From contig JAGASD010000040.1 in assembly GCA_017621885.1 (NCBI GenBank), positions 62,001 through 126,000 on the forward strand: a stretch of 64,000 nt of DNA, written 5' to 3'. Every line of letters begins with the position of its first letter. The stretch's first letter is position 1. Shown piece by piece: positions 7,914-16,163 of this stretch. The position numbers and the translations under genes are program-made. Under the pieces are notes generated by a model that had not been told where the DNA came from, ran no database searches, and was given only the letters and a program-made list of their open reading frames with translations. The stretch is from Clostridia bacterium. GTDB taxonomy: Bacteria > Bacillota > Clostridia > Oscillospirales > Acutalibacteraceae.

Positions 7914-9057
7914 CTGTTGTGACACATTTATGTTTTGTGACAGTTGCGGGGCAGAATTACTCGATGAAAACAGCAACCTAAATAAAATACCGGAAACGAA
8001 AAACAGCAAAAAAAGAAGTATTAAGAAAATTTTAATTCCGGTATTATGTGTTGTTTTGGCAATTATTATTGTAACTGTGACAGTTATTGTACCGCATATC
8101 AAGCCTTATGAAGCAGTTGCCAAAAAATATTTGTCTGCCGTAACTTCAGACCTTCTCCAATGTCATACATATACCATATATGACGAACAAGCTTATGATA
8201 GTGCCCTTGTTCAATACAGCAAAAAGCTTGAAAGCGTAAATGATTTATATCTGTATCTTTCCGAAAACTATTTTTCCATGGAGCAGAAAACATATGACTA
8301 TTACGATTTTTATGAAGCATACAGCAAAAAAATAATTGATAATACTTTTCTTAGTGAGATAAAATGTTCGGTAATACATTCTACAGAAATGTCAGAGCAG
8401 CAACTGATGGAAGAAAAAGAAATAATTGAATCATATCAGACATCATATTCCGAGAAGCATCCTTTAAGCTCCGACGCTATAATAGATACAGAAAACATTG
8501 AACAGGGTTATTATGTTGTTGTAAACACGTCTTTGGGAAAAGAAGAAGACGAATTTGAGTCGACTATGACTGTTCTCAAGTATAATGATAATTGGTATGT
8601 AACAGCAAATCAATGTTTAAAGGAACTTGTAGGAGATGAGATTTATAATCTTGATATTATGAAAAATGCTATTGAGGAATATATACTTGAAGCAGCGTTT
8701 AATAAACAATATTATCAAGCCGGGCCTTTTTCTATAAAGTACACAGAAGTGTTGAACGAGTGCGTTCCTGATTGTGAAATTGAATATTTCAAATATGAAG
8801 ATGCAAAATCCCAATATTTGTCCGAAGAAGAGATAACATCAGTTGAAGAGAAATACAATTTAGAAAATGCTTATTTTGCAGTTGCAACCGGGTGTATTAT
8901 GAATAATCCGCATGTACCGTATATGTTATCAGATGAAAAAGTAGTATTAAATTTAATGTTCATCTTTGACGAAAATGATGAATACATCACAGCACTTAGA
9001 ATATCGGAATGTGATGAATTTTACACCTGTGCAATTATATTAATGGGAGATTACTGA
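7885..9057 (+). CDS. Zinc-ribbon membrane protein (paralog 1)
   Basis: 390 residues. The N-terminus MKYCEKCGKDCCDTFMFCDSCGAELL is a double-CxxC zinc ribbon. It is followed by a basic linker and one transmembrane helix (residues about 47-70, ILIPVLCVVLAIIIVTVTVIV), so the ribbon is cytoplasmic and about 310 residues are outside. The outer part is charged and tyrosine-rich with no recognised catalytic motif. An in-frame start 60 bp upstream is rejected because the paralogous gene at 9132 shares the same leader and starts at MKYCEKCGK. Role unknown; the kinase upstream suggests regulation by phosphorylation (inference). Confidence 0.7.
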   Translation: MKYCEKCGKDCCDTFMFCDSCGAELLDENSNLNKIPETKNSKKRSIKKILIPVLCVVLAIIIVTVTVIVPHIKPYEAVAKKYLSAVTSDLLQCHTYTIYDEQAYDSALVQYSKKLESVNDLYLYLSENYFSMEQKTYDYYDFYEAYSKKIIDNTFLSEIKCSVIHSTEMSEQQLMEEKEIIESYQTSYSEKHPLSSDAIIDTENIEQGYYVVVNTSLGKEEDEFESTMTVLKYNDNWYVTANQCLKELVGDEIYNLDIMKNAIEEYILEAAFNKQYYQAGPFSIKYTEVLNECVPDCEIEYFKYEDAKSQYLSEEEITSVEEKYNLENAYFAVATGCIMNNPHVPYMLSDEKVVLNLMFIFDENDEYITALRISECDEFYTCAIILMGDY

Positions 9058-9109
9058 CAGTAAGATAGATATACTTTTTACATTTATACTGTAAAAGGAG
9101 CACCTTAAA

Positions 9110-9160
9110 CGGAAGAAAGAGATGGGATTTTATGAAATACTGTGAAAAATGCGGAAAAGA
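9110..9160 (+). repeat. Leader duplication, copy 2
   Basis: Near-identical copy of 7862-7913. It is preceded by TAAAAGGAGCACCTTAAA, which is also found (as TAAAGGAGCACCTAAA) directly before the ATG at 10535. Confidence 0.85.
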
Positions 9161-10265
9161 AATCATTGACGAAAATATGGGATGTACGGAATGTAACAAG
9201 CCCGAGGTTGAGTTGAATGATGAAAGTATTCTAAATGAAGAAAACGGTTTACACAACGATGCTTATTTTCAGTTAATTAAAAATGCAAAAATAACAAATA
9301 TTATAGGTATCGCACTGCTCCCCATAGCCATTTTGTTTGCATTTATCTTTAACGGTTTTAGCGGTGCAGTTCTGTGCTTTGTGGCGGAATGTATTGCATT
9401 GCTCCCAAAGACGAAGGTGCAAAAGAAATTTAAAAAAGAAAACAAAAGCGTCACAGATAAAAAACAGCAAAAAGCCGAATTTAAAAGATTGAATAAAGAT
9501 TTAAAATCAAAAAGTGTTTCCTATAAAATGTCGTTTATTATAGCAATAGTCGCTTTAGCTTTGTTAATATCTTCATTATTCGGTATCGACGCTTTAAAAA
9601 CGGTAACTAACAAAAGCCAAACAAATACACAAACAAGCTACACTACGCAAGAGGACAGCACCTACTACAACACAACTGAGCACACAACCGAAAAAGAATC
9701 TACAACTGAAATTAAAGCAGAATCCACAATCTCCCCAACATCTATAAATAACAAGTATCCCACAGAAACGGAATTGATTATGGAAATAGAAAAAGTATTT
9801 GAGGACTTCGATGCAATATTTGGTGGTGCAATTACATTTTCTTTTGACAAATACACAGGTAAAAGTGCGAATTATAATATTTTATTATCAGGAATGAAGA
9901 TTGGTCAAATGATTTTTGAATCGCCTGTTTCATCTTCTAATGATGGTTATGGCTATGTTACCGACTTATTTGTCAGTATTGAATCCACTTCTTCAATGCC
10001 ATACACCATGGAGAACGTAAATATCGTACAGTGTATTGCAATGCTGCCGATTTATACGTATGCTAAAAATTGGGGTGACTTTAGTGGAGATTATAATAGT
10101 TTTCAGAAACAATTTATGTTAACAAATGATGGTGCTGGAAATTGGTTGCATGAGTTACCGGGTTATGAATGTATTTTATTGACAAGCAAAACGAAAGTAA
10201 TGTGTATTTCCGCATACGGTAAACTTCAGTGTGATCTGGTAAGATCTCTTTCACCGTGTTTTTAA
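9132..10265 (+). CDS. Zinc-ribbon membrane protein (paralog 2)
   Basis: 377 residues with the same start as the preceding paralog (MKYCEKCGKEI) and a shortened zinc ribbon ending DENMGCTECNKPE. Three hydrophobic helices follow (about residues 52-69, 74-90 and 134-152), then a Thr/Ser/Glu-rich linker (near 160-200) and an outer domain of about 170 residues with no known motif. The linker and topology suggest a cell-surface sensor or scaffold. It is the second of four related plus-strand genes. Confidence 0.68.
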   Translation: MKYCEKCGKEIIDENMGCTECNKPEVELNDESILNEENGLHNDAYFQLIKNAKITNIIGIALLPIAILFAFIFNGFSGAVLCFVAECIALLPKTKVQKKFKKENKSVTDKKQQKAEFKRLNKDLKSKSVSYKMSFIIAIVALALLISSLFGIDALKTVTNKSQTNTQTSYTTQEDSTYYNTTEHTTEKESTTEIKAESTISPTSINNKYPTETELIMEIEKVFEDFDAIFGGAITFSFDKYTGKSANYNILLSGMKIGQMIFESPVSSSNDGYGYVTDLFVSIESTSSMPYTMENVNIVQCIAMLPIYTYAKNWGDFSGDYNSFQKQFMLTNDGAGNWLHELPGYECILLTSKTKVMCISAYGKLQCDLVRSLSPCF

Positions 10266-10330
10266 TAAAGGGGTTTCTAATACTTAACAAGCATATTGCT
10301 TTTAAAAATGCAAAATGATATTTATTCTTC

Positions 10331-10508
10331 TCAATTATAAAAACCTCTTATAAGATTAGTCTGTTCGTTACTATTCTGTTTTCGAGTTGCTCTCTCGTTC
10401 CTTTTAAAACAGATAAACAAGAGCAAACTAATACCCAACCTACTGTGAGAACAAACAGAACTTCACTTATTCAGATAGACGTCTATCCAAAAACAACAAC
10501 TCTTTCTT
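10331..10508 (+). pseudogene. Possible remnant of a small lipoprotein gene
   Basis: An open frame of about 55 codons lacks an ATG, GTG or TTG start. It encodes a hydrophobic run ending in a lipobox-like FSSC (KISLFVTILFSSCSLVP), then a Thr/Gln-rich tail and a stop at 10508. No ribosome site is visible. It may be a decayed lipoprotein related to the neighbouring surface proteins; an unusual ATT or ATA start is the alternative. Confidence 0.35.
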
Positions 10509-10534
10509 AAAGATTTTAGTAAAGGAGCACCTAA

Positions 10535-10945
10535 ATGGAAGAAAATTCAACTGTAACACAACAACCCTCAAAAATTCAAAACGGTAATGCAGGGCGTATT
10601 TTACTGTTAATTATCATTATTACGGGACTTTGTGTTTCTATGTATGATATTAACATAGGTTTTGAGTCTAAAGCAATTGAGGCTGCTGAAAAATATGCGA
10701 AACAAAGTACATATAGGGAAATAGGTATTGTTCCCGAAAGCACAGATTCAAAAGTAATATATAAAGACGGAGGTAAAAGATTGATTTGTGTAAGGGTTGC
10801 GCTTGAAAAAGGCAGTTCTCCCCGGGGCATTAGCTACTGTGTTTATACGAATAAAGACTATGTTATTAATTGCACTAACGCTATGGGTGGCGGATATGAT
10901 TTTAAAGAGCATCTTGAGGAAGTTAAAACCTTGTTTGGAGTGTAA
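10535..10945 (+). CDS. Small single-pass membrane protein
   Basis: 136 residues. A short polar N-terminus, one transmembrane helix (GRILLLIIIITGLCVSMYDI, residues about 26-45), and an outer alpha/beta region of about 85 residues without known motifs. AAAGGAGCACCTAA gives a strong ribosome site right before the ATG and is shared with the leader of the paralog at 9132. Member of the surface-protein cluster; no function recognised. Confidence 0.65.
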   Translation: MEENSTVTQQPSKIQNGNAGRILLLIIIITGLCVSMYDINIGFESKAIEAAEKYAKQSTYREIGIVPESTDSKVIYKDGGKRLICVRVALEKGSSPRGISYCVYTNKDYVINCTNAMGGGYDFKEHLEEVKTLFGV

Positions 10946-11050
10946 TTCAGTGTAACCATACCGATATAAAATTATTTAAAGACCTTGCAAAATGTAAGAC
11001 ATTTCTTGCTTTTTCTTATAAATTTTTATATACTGTATTTGGTGATATTT

Positions 11051-11953
11051 ATGCAAAACTTATATTGCCCTCATTGTGGCAAAGAGTTACCGCCGGAAAT
11101 GAAATTTTGTCCTTATTGCATGGAGCGTATAACACAACCCTCCGTGATTTCTGCGGCAGAAACGAAATCGGTAAAGAAGCGTGTAAAAAACTATAAAAAT
11201 GAAATTATTGCCCTCAGCATTGCAATTCTTGCAGTGTTAGGTGTATGGGCAATAAACTCTTTCACAAGCCCCAAAGTGCCCAATGTTGCACCCAATGGCG
11301 AAACAATGGCAGACTCTTCGTTAAATGAAACGGAAAGTTCAAGTGAAAAGGATTCTGCTTTTATTAAATCACGCTTCACTCTCCCATTCCAAAAAGATAA
11401 TAACAATACGCCGGATACAACCGGTTCGGATAAAAATCATACACTTCACAGTGAAAACAACGGCAAATCCGATATAACATATTCGACCACCGCAACAAAC
11501 AGCGGTACAAACAAAAATAATACCGTAACTTCATCAACTGCAAAGAATAATACAGTTGTATCAACTACAAAACCAAAAATAAGCAGTTCTTCAAGCGAAA
11601 ATACAACTGCAAGTGCATGTGCAAACGGCCACACGTGGGTGCCCATAACCAAAACAGTACATCACGATGAAGTCGGCCACTACGAAGAAGTAAAAAAGAC
11701 GCGTCCCGTTACAAAATACAGATGTGAGATATGCTCCAAGGTCTATGATAGTACCGACCAATATTACAACCATTTTGATAACACACATACACAGAGTTAT
11801 CCGGGAGACCCGATAACAATCTTCCGCGAAGAATATAGAGAAGAAACGGACTACGAAGAATACACAGAGAAACAGTGGGTAATTGATAAAGCAGCCTGCG
11901 ATGAAACGGTCGTAACAGGATATAAATGCTCTCTTTGCGGAAAAACCAGATAG
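11051..11953 (+). CDS. Zinc-ribbon membrane protein with C-terminal zinc-finger-like motifs
   Basis: 300 residues. N-terminal zinc ribbon MQNLYCPHCGKELPPEMKFCPYCME, one transmembrane helix (IIALSIAILAVLGVWAINSF, about residues 55-75), a long Ser/Thr/Asn-rich linker (about 90-190), and a C-terminal domain with CEICSKVYDSTDQYYNHFDNTH, which resembles a C2H2 finger, and a final CSLCGKTR. Paired WVP/EVGHYEEV and WVIDKAACDE stretches look like an internal repeat. The start at 11051 is set by GGTGAT and by the zinc ribbon starting at once; an upstream start would add 22 hydrophobic residues. Probably a surface protein. Confidence 0.68.
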   Translation: MQNLYCPHCGKELPPEMKFCPYCMERITQPSVISAAETKSVKKRVKNYKNEIIALSIAILAVLGVWAINSFTSPKVPNVAPNGETMADSSLNETESSSEKDSAFIKSRFTLPFQKDNNNTPDTTGSDKNHTLHSENNGKSDITYSTTATNSGTNKNNTVTSSTAKNNTVVSTTKPKISSSSSENTTASACANGHTWVPITKTVHHDEVGHYEEVKKTRPVTKYRCEICSKVYDSTDQYYNHFDNTHTQSYPGDPITIFREEYREETDYEEYTEKQWVIDKAACDETVVTGYKCSLCGKTR

Positions 11954-11957
11954 AATT

Positions 11958-11998
11958 AAAAAGCTTCGCAGGGTTTTTGCCTTACGAAGCTTTTTTCT
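11958..11998 (+). terminator. Terminator of the zinc-ribbon gene cluster
   Basis: Stem AAAAAGCTTCG / CGAAGCTTTTTT with T-run, 5 bp after the stop at 11953. Confidence 0.85.
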
Positions 11999-12036
11999 TG
12001 GTTATTTATGTAATATTTTCGCCTGTTTGTTTTATT

Positions 12037-12699
12037 TTATTCCGATTTCTCCATTTGTTGCTCTTTGTAGAATTTCTGAACATTTATAAAGGCACAGATT
12101 ACGCAATAAAGGGCGTAAATGCCGTAAATGAGATACGTTACCTGACTTACGTCGTTTGACACCATCTGCACGTTCAGAAAAAGACCCGTAACCGCCTGAA
12201 CAATCCATAGATACGTATATTCAATATATGCGAGCATTGTAAGGACGGGAACGATAAAGCCTAAGAGGAACGTGATGCTGTCAAACACGGCATATTCATA
12301 TTTAAGGTAATAAAACACACCTGCAAGAATTGCCCACAGACATAATAATACAACAACTGCAATCACACGCACCTTTGTTGACATCTTTTTAAACATTACC
12401 GTCTTTTTATAAGCGTTTTTCTTCCAGTTGAAAAAGGTCATAAGCTGCAAGGGAAAGCTGAATAAAAATGCCGATGCTGCCGAGCCGTAAACACCCATAC
12501 AGATGTATGTTATTGTGTATAACACCGCATTACCGGCACCTATAAGCGCACCCACACGGTTAGCCTCGGACTGAAAGGACATAACAAAAAGGGAAACAAA
12601 CAAGGGTATCATCAGGAAAAACTGCTGTTTTGTAAGTATACCTGCCACAAGTATTGAAACGCCCGTAAGGGCAATTATAACAATTCGGGATTTTTTCAT
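12037..12699 (-). CDS. PnuC-like nicotinamide riboside/mononucleotide transporter
   Basis: 220 residues with six to seven hydrophobic helices. The segment PLQLMTFFNWKKN resembles the conserved Q-x-x-x-F-x-N-W motif that lines the substrate pore in PnuC, and YIEYTYLWIVQAVTG fits the later W-containing motif. PnuC proteins facilitate entry of NAD precursors, which are then trapped by phosphorylation. No salvage kinase is adjacent. RBS GGTGATGAG precedes the ATG. Confidence 0.75.
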   Translation of the reverse strand: MKKSRIVIIALTGVSILVAGILTKQQFFLMIPLFVSLFVMSFQSEANRVGALIGAGNAVLYTITYICMGVYGSAASAFLFSFPLQLMTFFNWKKNAYKKTVMFKKMSTKVRVIAVVVLLCLWAILAGVFYYLKYEYAVFDSITFLLGFIVPVLTMLAYIEYTYLWIVQAVTGLFLNVQMVSNDVSQVTYLIYGIYALYCVICAFINVQKFYKEQQMEKSE

Positions 12700-12904
12700 C
12701 TCATCACCAAGTGGATTTTAACATATAGCGTTGTAGTTGTAAATGCAAAATGAAAAGAAAAGTTGCCTGTTGTCAGGGGACAGGTGCCAGTTGCGGAACG
12801 CTGACGCGTTGATTTTGTAAATGCAAAATTCAAAATGCAAAATGCAAAATTTCGGAACTGCGTTGCGATTATAAATAGCGTTGCTGAGAACAATAGCACC
12901 GTAG

Positions 12905-12967
12905 GGTACGCATCCATGCGTACCGCCCGAAAACGATAACACAGTAGGGTACGCATCTATGCGTACC
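12905..12967 (-). repeat. Palindromic 43-bp repeat units, left pair
   Basis: Two 20-bp palindromes, GGTACGCATCCATGCGTACC (12905-12924) and GGTACGCATCTATGCGTACC (12948-12967), start 43 bp apart and are joined by GCCCGAAAACGATAACACAGT. Orientation is opposite to the right-hand array. Confidence 0.9.
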
Positions 12968-13593
12968 GCACAATTAAGTCGAAGTGGTGCGAAGCTATAC
13001 CTCTCTGGTTTAAGAGAGGGGGACCGCCTTTTCATTAATTTTCATATTGTAATTTGTGGTAAGCGAGCCTGAAATTACGTTGTACGATAAAGTTCAGCGG
13101 AGCGGTGGAGAGTTCCCAACGCTTACGCGTTGTTGAATCGTAAGCTTCAATTGTAACAAACTTGTTGCATTGATAAATTATACAAAGAACAATTTATAAA
13201 GAACAAAACATTAAATACAAAAATATTACTGCAATGGAAGCGTTGCTTCCACGATGCTGACGCATCGGGAACTCTCCACCATTCGCCCCAACTTTATTTT
13301 AATATTTAATAACAACCCGGAATTCAGTTTATCCAAACAACAGTTGAATTCTCAATGGTCCCTCTCTCTTAAACCAGAGAGGTAGAAAAAACAGTCGCTT
13401 TTTTGTTTTATCCAATGAAAAGACAAACCACAACCGGAACTACCCACCACCATTCCGCCCGAACTTTGATATTAAAATCAATATATCACCCGTGGCAAAC
13501 TTACAAAAACAACAGTTTTATCGGAGAATGGTCCCCCTCCCTATGCTTGCGCACAGGGATGAAAAGCTTCGCGTAACCGTAACTTAATTGTGC

Positions 13594-13699
13594 GGTACGC
13601 ATAGATGCGTCCCCTACTGTGTTATCGTTTTCGGGCGGTACGCATAGATGCGTACCCTACTGTGTTGTCGTTTTCGGGCGGTACGCATGGATGCGTACC
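13594..13699 (+). repeat. Palindromic 43-bp repeat units, right array
   Basis: Three palindromes at 13594-13613 (one mismatch), 13637-13656 and 13680-13699, each GGTACGCATRGATGCGTACC-like, with an exact 43-bp period and spacers reading CTACTGTGTTRTCGTTTTCG. A fourth palindrome lies apart at 13864-13883. The spacers are conserved, so this is not CRISPR. Confidence 0.9.
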
Positions 13700-14029
13700 C
13701 TACGGTGCTATTGTCTCAGCAACGCAATTTATAATCGCAACGCAGTTCCGAAATTTGCCACTTGCCTTTTAAAAGCACCTTCCACCACCTGCGGCGGTCC
13801 CCCTCCCTCCGAGCTGAAGCTCGCAAGGAGGATAAGCTCCGCAACACTTCAATTTTATCGTGCGGTACGCATGGATGCGTACCCTACGGTGCTATTGTTC
13901 TCAGCAACGCAATTTATAATCGCAACACAGTTCCGAAATTTTGCATTTTGCATTTTGCATTTTGCATTTACAAAATCAACGCGCAGCGTTCCGAAATTCC
14001 TAATTCCTCATTCCTAATTCCTAATTGAA

Positions 14030-14056
14030 AAAACCCCTTGCAACTGCAAGGAGCTT
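14030..14056 (-). terminator. Terminator of the M20 peptidase gene
   Basis: Minus-strand stem CCTTGCA / TGCAAGG followed by GGTTTTTT, just past the stop at 14062. Confidence 0.75.
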
Positions 14057-14061
14057 TTTCA

Positions 14062-15513
14062 TCATTTATGGTTCTTTATGTAATATTTATAGAACTTAAC
14101 GCAATGTGCAACCTCGTTTACACCAATGCTTTCGTTAGCCGCGTGCATTGCTGCAAGCTGCTCGTTACTCATTTTAATGGGACAGAAGCGCAAGCAGTTA
14201 TCTGCAACCTCTTCATAATGACGGCAGTCTGTACCGCCTGTCATAAGGTAAGGGATGACGCCTGCATCGGGGTAACATTCGTTAAGGCATTTTTTGAGGA
14301 ATGTGAACTCTTCGCCCTTGTAATCAACTGCATTTGAAGCGTTTCGGGCGTGGATTATTTCAAACTCAAGGTCATATTTATCCGCATATTTTTTAAGCAC
14401 TGCAAGGGATTCGTCAACATTCTGGTGGGGAGATGTACGAAGGTTGCATACAACATAAGCTTCAGAAGGGATAACATTAGGAGTCTGTGAGCCCTCTGCC
14501 ATTGTGCAGCAGAAGGTTGTTTTTACAAATGCGTTACACATAGGTGATACAATGGGTAAAACCTTTGTAAGAAGACCCTTGAAAAGCCACATATTACCCA
14601 ATACCATTCTTAGCGGGAATCCCAAATAAGGAGCTGCCTCATCAAGCATTGCATAAACAGGACCTGAAATTTCAGCCTTAAAGGGCTTATCCTTTTCAAC
14701 ATCGGCAACAAATTTTGAAAGTCTTGCAAGAGGAGTGTTGCTCTTGGGTGTGGAGGAATGTCCGCCCTTACCCTTTGCAATTACCTTAAGGTCAATGTAA
14801 CCCTTTTCAAGAAGACCTATCGCTGCACACCAGCCCTTCATTGTGGGAAGCTGGTCTTTAAGAATTGCGCCGCCCTCATCCATTGCAACATCAAGGTGTA
14901 CGCCTTTTGATTTAAGATACTTTACAAGCTTTGGCGCGCCGTCACCTGAAATTTCTTCGTCAACGGCAGTAGCAAGGTAAATATCACAAGGGGGATCAAA
15001 GCCCTCTTGGAGTAATTCTTCAATAGCCTGGAACTCCGAGAAAACTGTTGATTTGCAGTCCATTGCTCCCCTGCCGTGAATGTTGCCGTCGGCAATTTCA
15101 CCCGAGAAGGGGTCGCGCTCCCAGTTAGGCTCGTCTGCAGTAACAACGTCCTGATGGCCCATAAGAAGAATACCGTTTCTTTTAGAATCCTTACCCGCCC
15201 AACGGAAAAGAAGATTTCCTTCAATTTCGGTTTTTTCAAGCTTTGAAAAAACAAGGGGGAAATTGTTTTTCATAACCTCGTGAAGCTTATAAAATTCTGT
15301 AAGGTCTTCATTTCCCCTTAAAGAAATTGTGGGTACCTTAACCATTTCGGAAAGCTTCTGAGCATAGTCGTTAGCTTCAGCCTCTGTGGGATTTATAGCA
15401 GGTGCGTTTGTATTGGGCTTTGCCTTGATTTTTACAGCCCTTAAAGCCGCAACCACAAGCAATAAAACTATTAGCGCAAGTATAGCGAGCAATGCCATTC
15501 CGATATATTTCAT
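14062..15513 (-). CDS. M20 family metallopeptidase, membrane-anchored
   Basis: 483 residues. An N-terminal transmembrane helix (IGMALLAILALIVLLLVVAALRA) anchors the enzyme, followed by the M20 fold. Metal and catalytic motifs are present: LLMGHQDVV (first metal His and Asp), GRGAMDCKS, the general-base pair TAVDEEISG, and the late TGGTDCRHYEEV. The lid domain starts at GKGGHSSTPKSNTPLARLSKF. Domain order and length match the PM20D1/carboxypeptidase-S branch, which hydrolyses N-acyl amino acids or small peptides. Single gene with terminator. Confidence 0.9.
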   Translation of the reverse strand: MKYIGMALLAILALIVLLLVVAALRAVKIKAKPNTNAPAINPTEAEANDYAQKLSEMVKVPTISLRGNEDLTEFYKLHEVMKNNFPLVFSKLEKTEIEGNLLFRWAGKDSKRNGILLMGHQDVVTADEPNWERDPFSGEIADGNIHGRGAMDCKSTVFSEFQAIEELLQEGFDPPCDIYLATAVDEEISGDGAPKLVKYLKSKGVHLDVAMDEGGAILKDQLPTMKGWCAAIGLLEKGYIDLKVIAKGKGGHSSTPKSNTPLARLSKFVADVEKDKPFKAEISGPVYAMLDEAAPYLGFPLRMVLGNMWLFKGLLTKVLPIVSPMCNAFVKTTFCCTMAEGSQTPNVIPSEAYVVCNLRTSPHQNVDESLAVLKKYADKYDLEFEIIHARNASNAVDYKGEEFTFLKKCLNECYPDAGVIPYLMTGGTDCRHYEEVADNCLRFCPIKMSNEQLAAMHAANESIGVNEVAHCVKFYKYYIKNHK

Positions 15514-15589
15514 TCAATCAAATCCTTTCGTGGGAATATGTCAGTTATTATACTACTTGTTTTTAAAATAGTAAATAGATGTTTAAAAA

Positions 15590-15625
15590 AACAAAGCAGA
15601 AGAAACTTTTTACGGTTTCTTCTGC
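15590..15625 (-). terminator. Terminator after the frameshifted small gene
   Basis: Stem GCAGAAGAAAC (15596-15606) with GTTTCTTCTGC (15615-15625); on the minus strand it is followed by TTTGTTTTTTT. Confidence 0.8.
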
Positions 15626-15712
15626 CTTTGATTTGTATTTTATGATTGATCCTGTTCAATAAATTGCTCTTGCTTTCTGAACTTTTGCTTCCATTACTGA
15701 AACCTCCCATAA

Positions 15713-15923
15713 TTATCGTGTAAGAAGTGTTACAGCACTCAACACCACAAGGAAGGTTGTGTTAAGAAGTGTAAACTTGAGCATATATTTTTTGAGTCCT
15801 TCCGGCTGATGTTTGAGGTACTCTTTAAGGGTAATAAGGCTCTTTACCAACGTATGCATCAAATTTTGTCTGCATATCAATAAAGCCTTCCATTTCTGTG
15901 TTTACGGGTGTTGTTTTTGCCAT
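15713..15923 (-). pseudogene. Frameshifted small membrane protein gene
   Basis: The ATG at 15923 follows AGGGGGAAATGAT and opens MAKTTPVNTEMEGFIDMQTKFDAYVG, then stops at 15825. The next frame continues without a break as SLITLKEYLKHQPEGLKKY followed by a hydrophobic helix (MLKFTLLNTTFLVVLSAVTLLT) and a stop at 15713. One indel near 15840 would restore a protein of about 70 residues with a C-terminal membrane anchor. Downstream, a 12-codon ORF (15694-15656, MEAKVQKARAIY) has its own GGGAGG site. Either a recent frameshift or a programmed slip; an assembly error cannot be excluded. Confidence 0.5.
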
Positions 15924-16099
15924 ATCATTTCCCCCTGAAATATAAAAAACTTTTCTTTATAGATAAAAATATCTGAGCTTCGTCGAATTTCGCACATTTT
16001 CTCATATATTTGAATAATTTTAACATAATATTTCCAAATAATCAATATTTTGTTGGCTGATATTTCCTTTTTTATTTCAAAAATTGCTTGAAAAACACT

Positions 16100-16127
16100 T
16101 TGATTTTCTGCTTAGTTATGTTATAAT
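16100..16127 (+). promoter_or_regulatory. Predicted promoter of the metallophosphatase
   Basis: TTGATT (16100-16105), 16-bp spacer, TATAAT (16122-16127), 37 bp before the start codon. Confidence 0.6.
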
Positions 16128-16163
16128 ATTGTTTTAAATATAAAGAAAGAGAGATTTCATACT

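Larger units (their letters stand above)
12700..14027. repeat. 1.3 kb gene-free block of nested inverted repeats
   Basis: No credible gene lies here. The left part (about 12830-12970) and the right part (about 13585-13960) are inverted copies over long stretches: TGCAAAATTTCGGAACTGCG pairs with its complement near 13740 and 13930, and the palindromic units below point in opposite directions. Inside are further inverted pairs, for example TACCTCTCTGGTTTAAGAGA (12999-13018) against its complement at about 13365-13384, and GGTGGAGAGTTCCC (13095) against GGGAACTCTCCACC (13268). Microsatellite-like TGCATTTT and TAATTCC repeats close the right end. This looks like a MITE- or REP-rich intergenic island. 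Confidence 0.8.

Noticed and set aside
12905..13883. CRISPR array
   Set aside because: The spacers between palindromes are themselves conserved, units stand in two orientations, and no cas gene is near.
13619..14017. Protein-coding ORF of 132 codons
   Set aside because: It reads through the palindromic repeats and their inverted partner; another shifted frame is also open, and there is no ribosome site.
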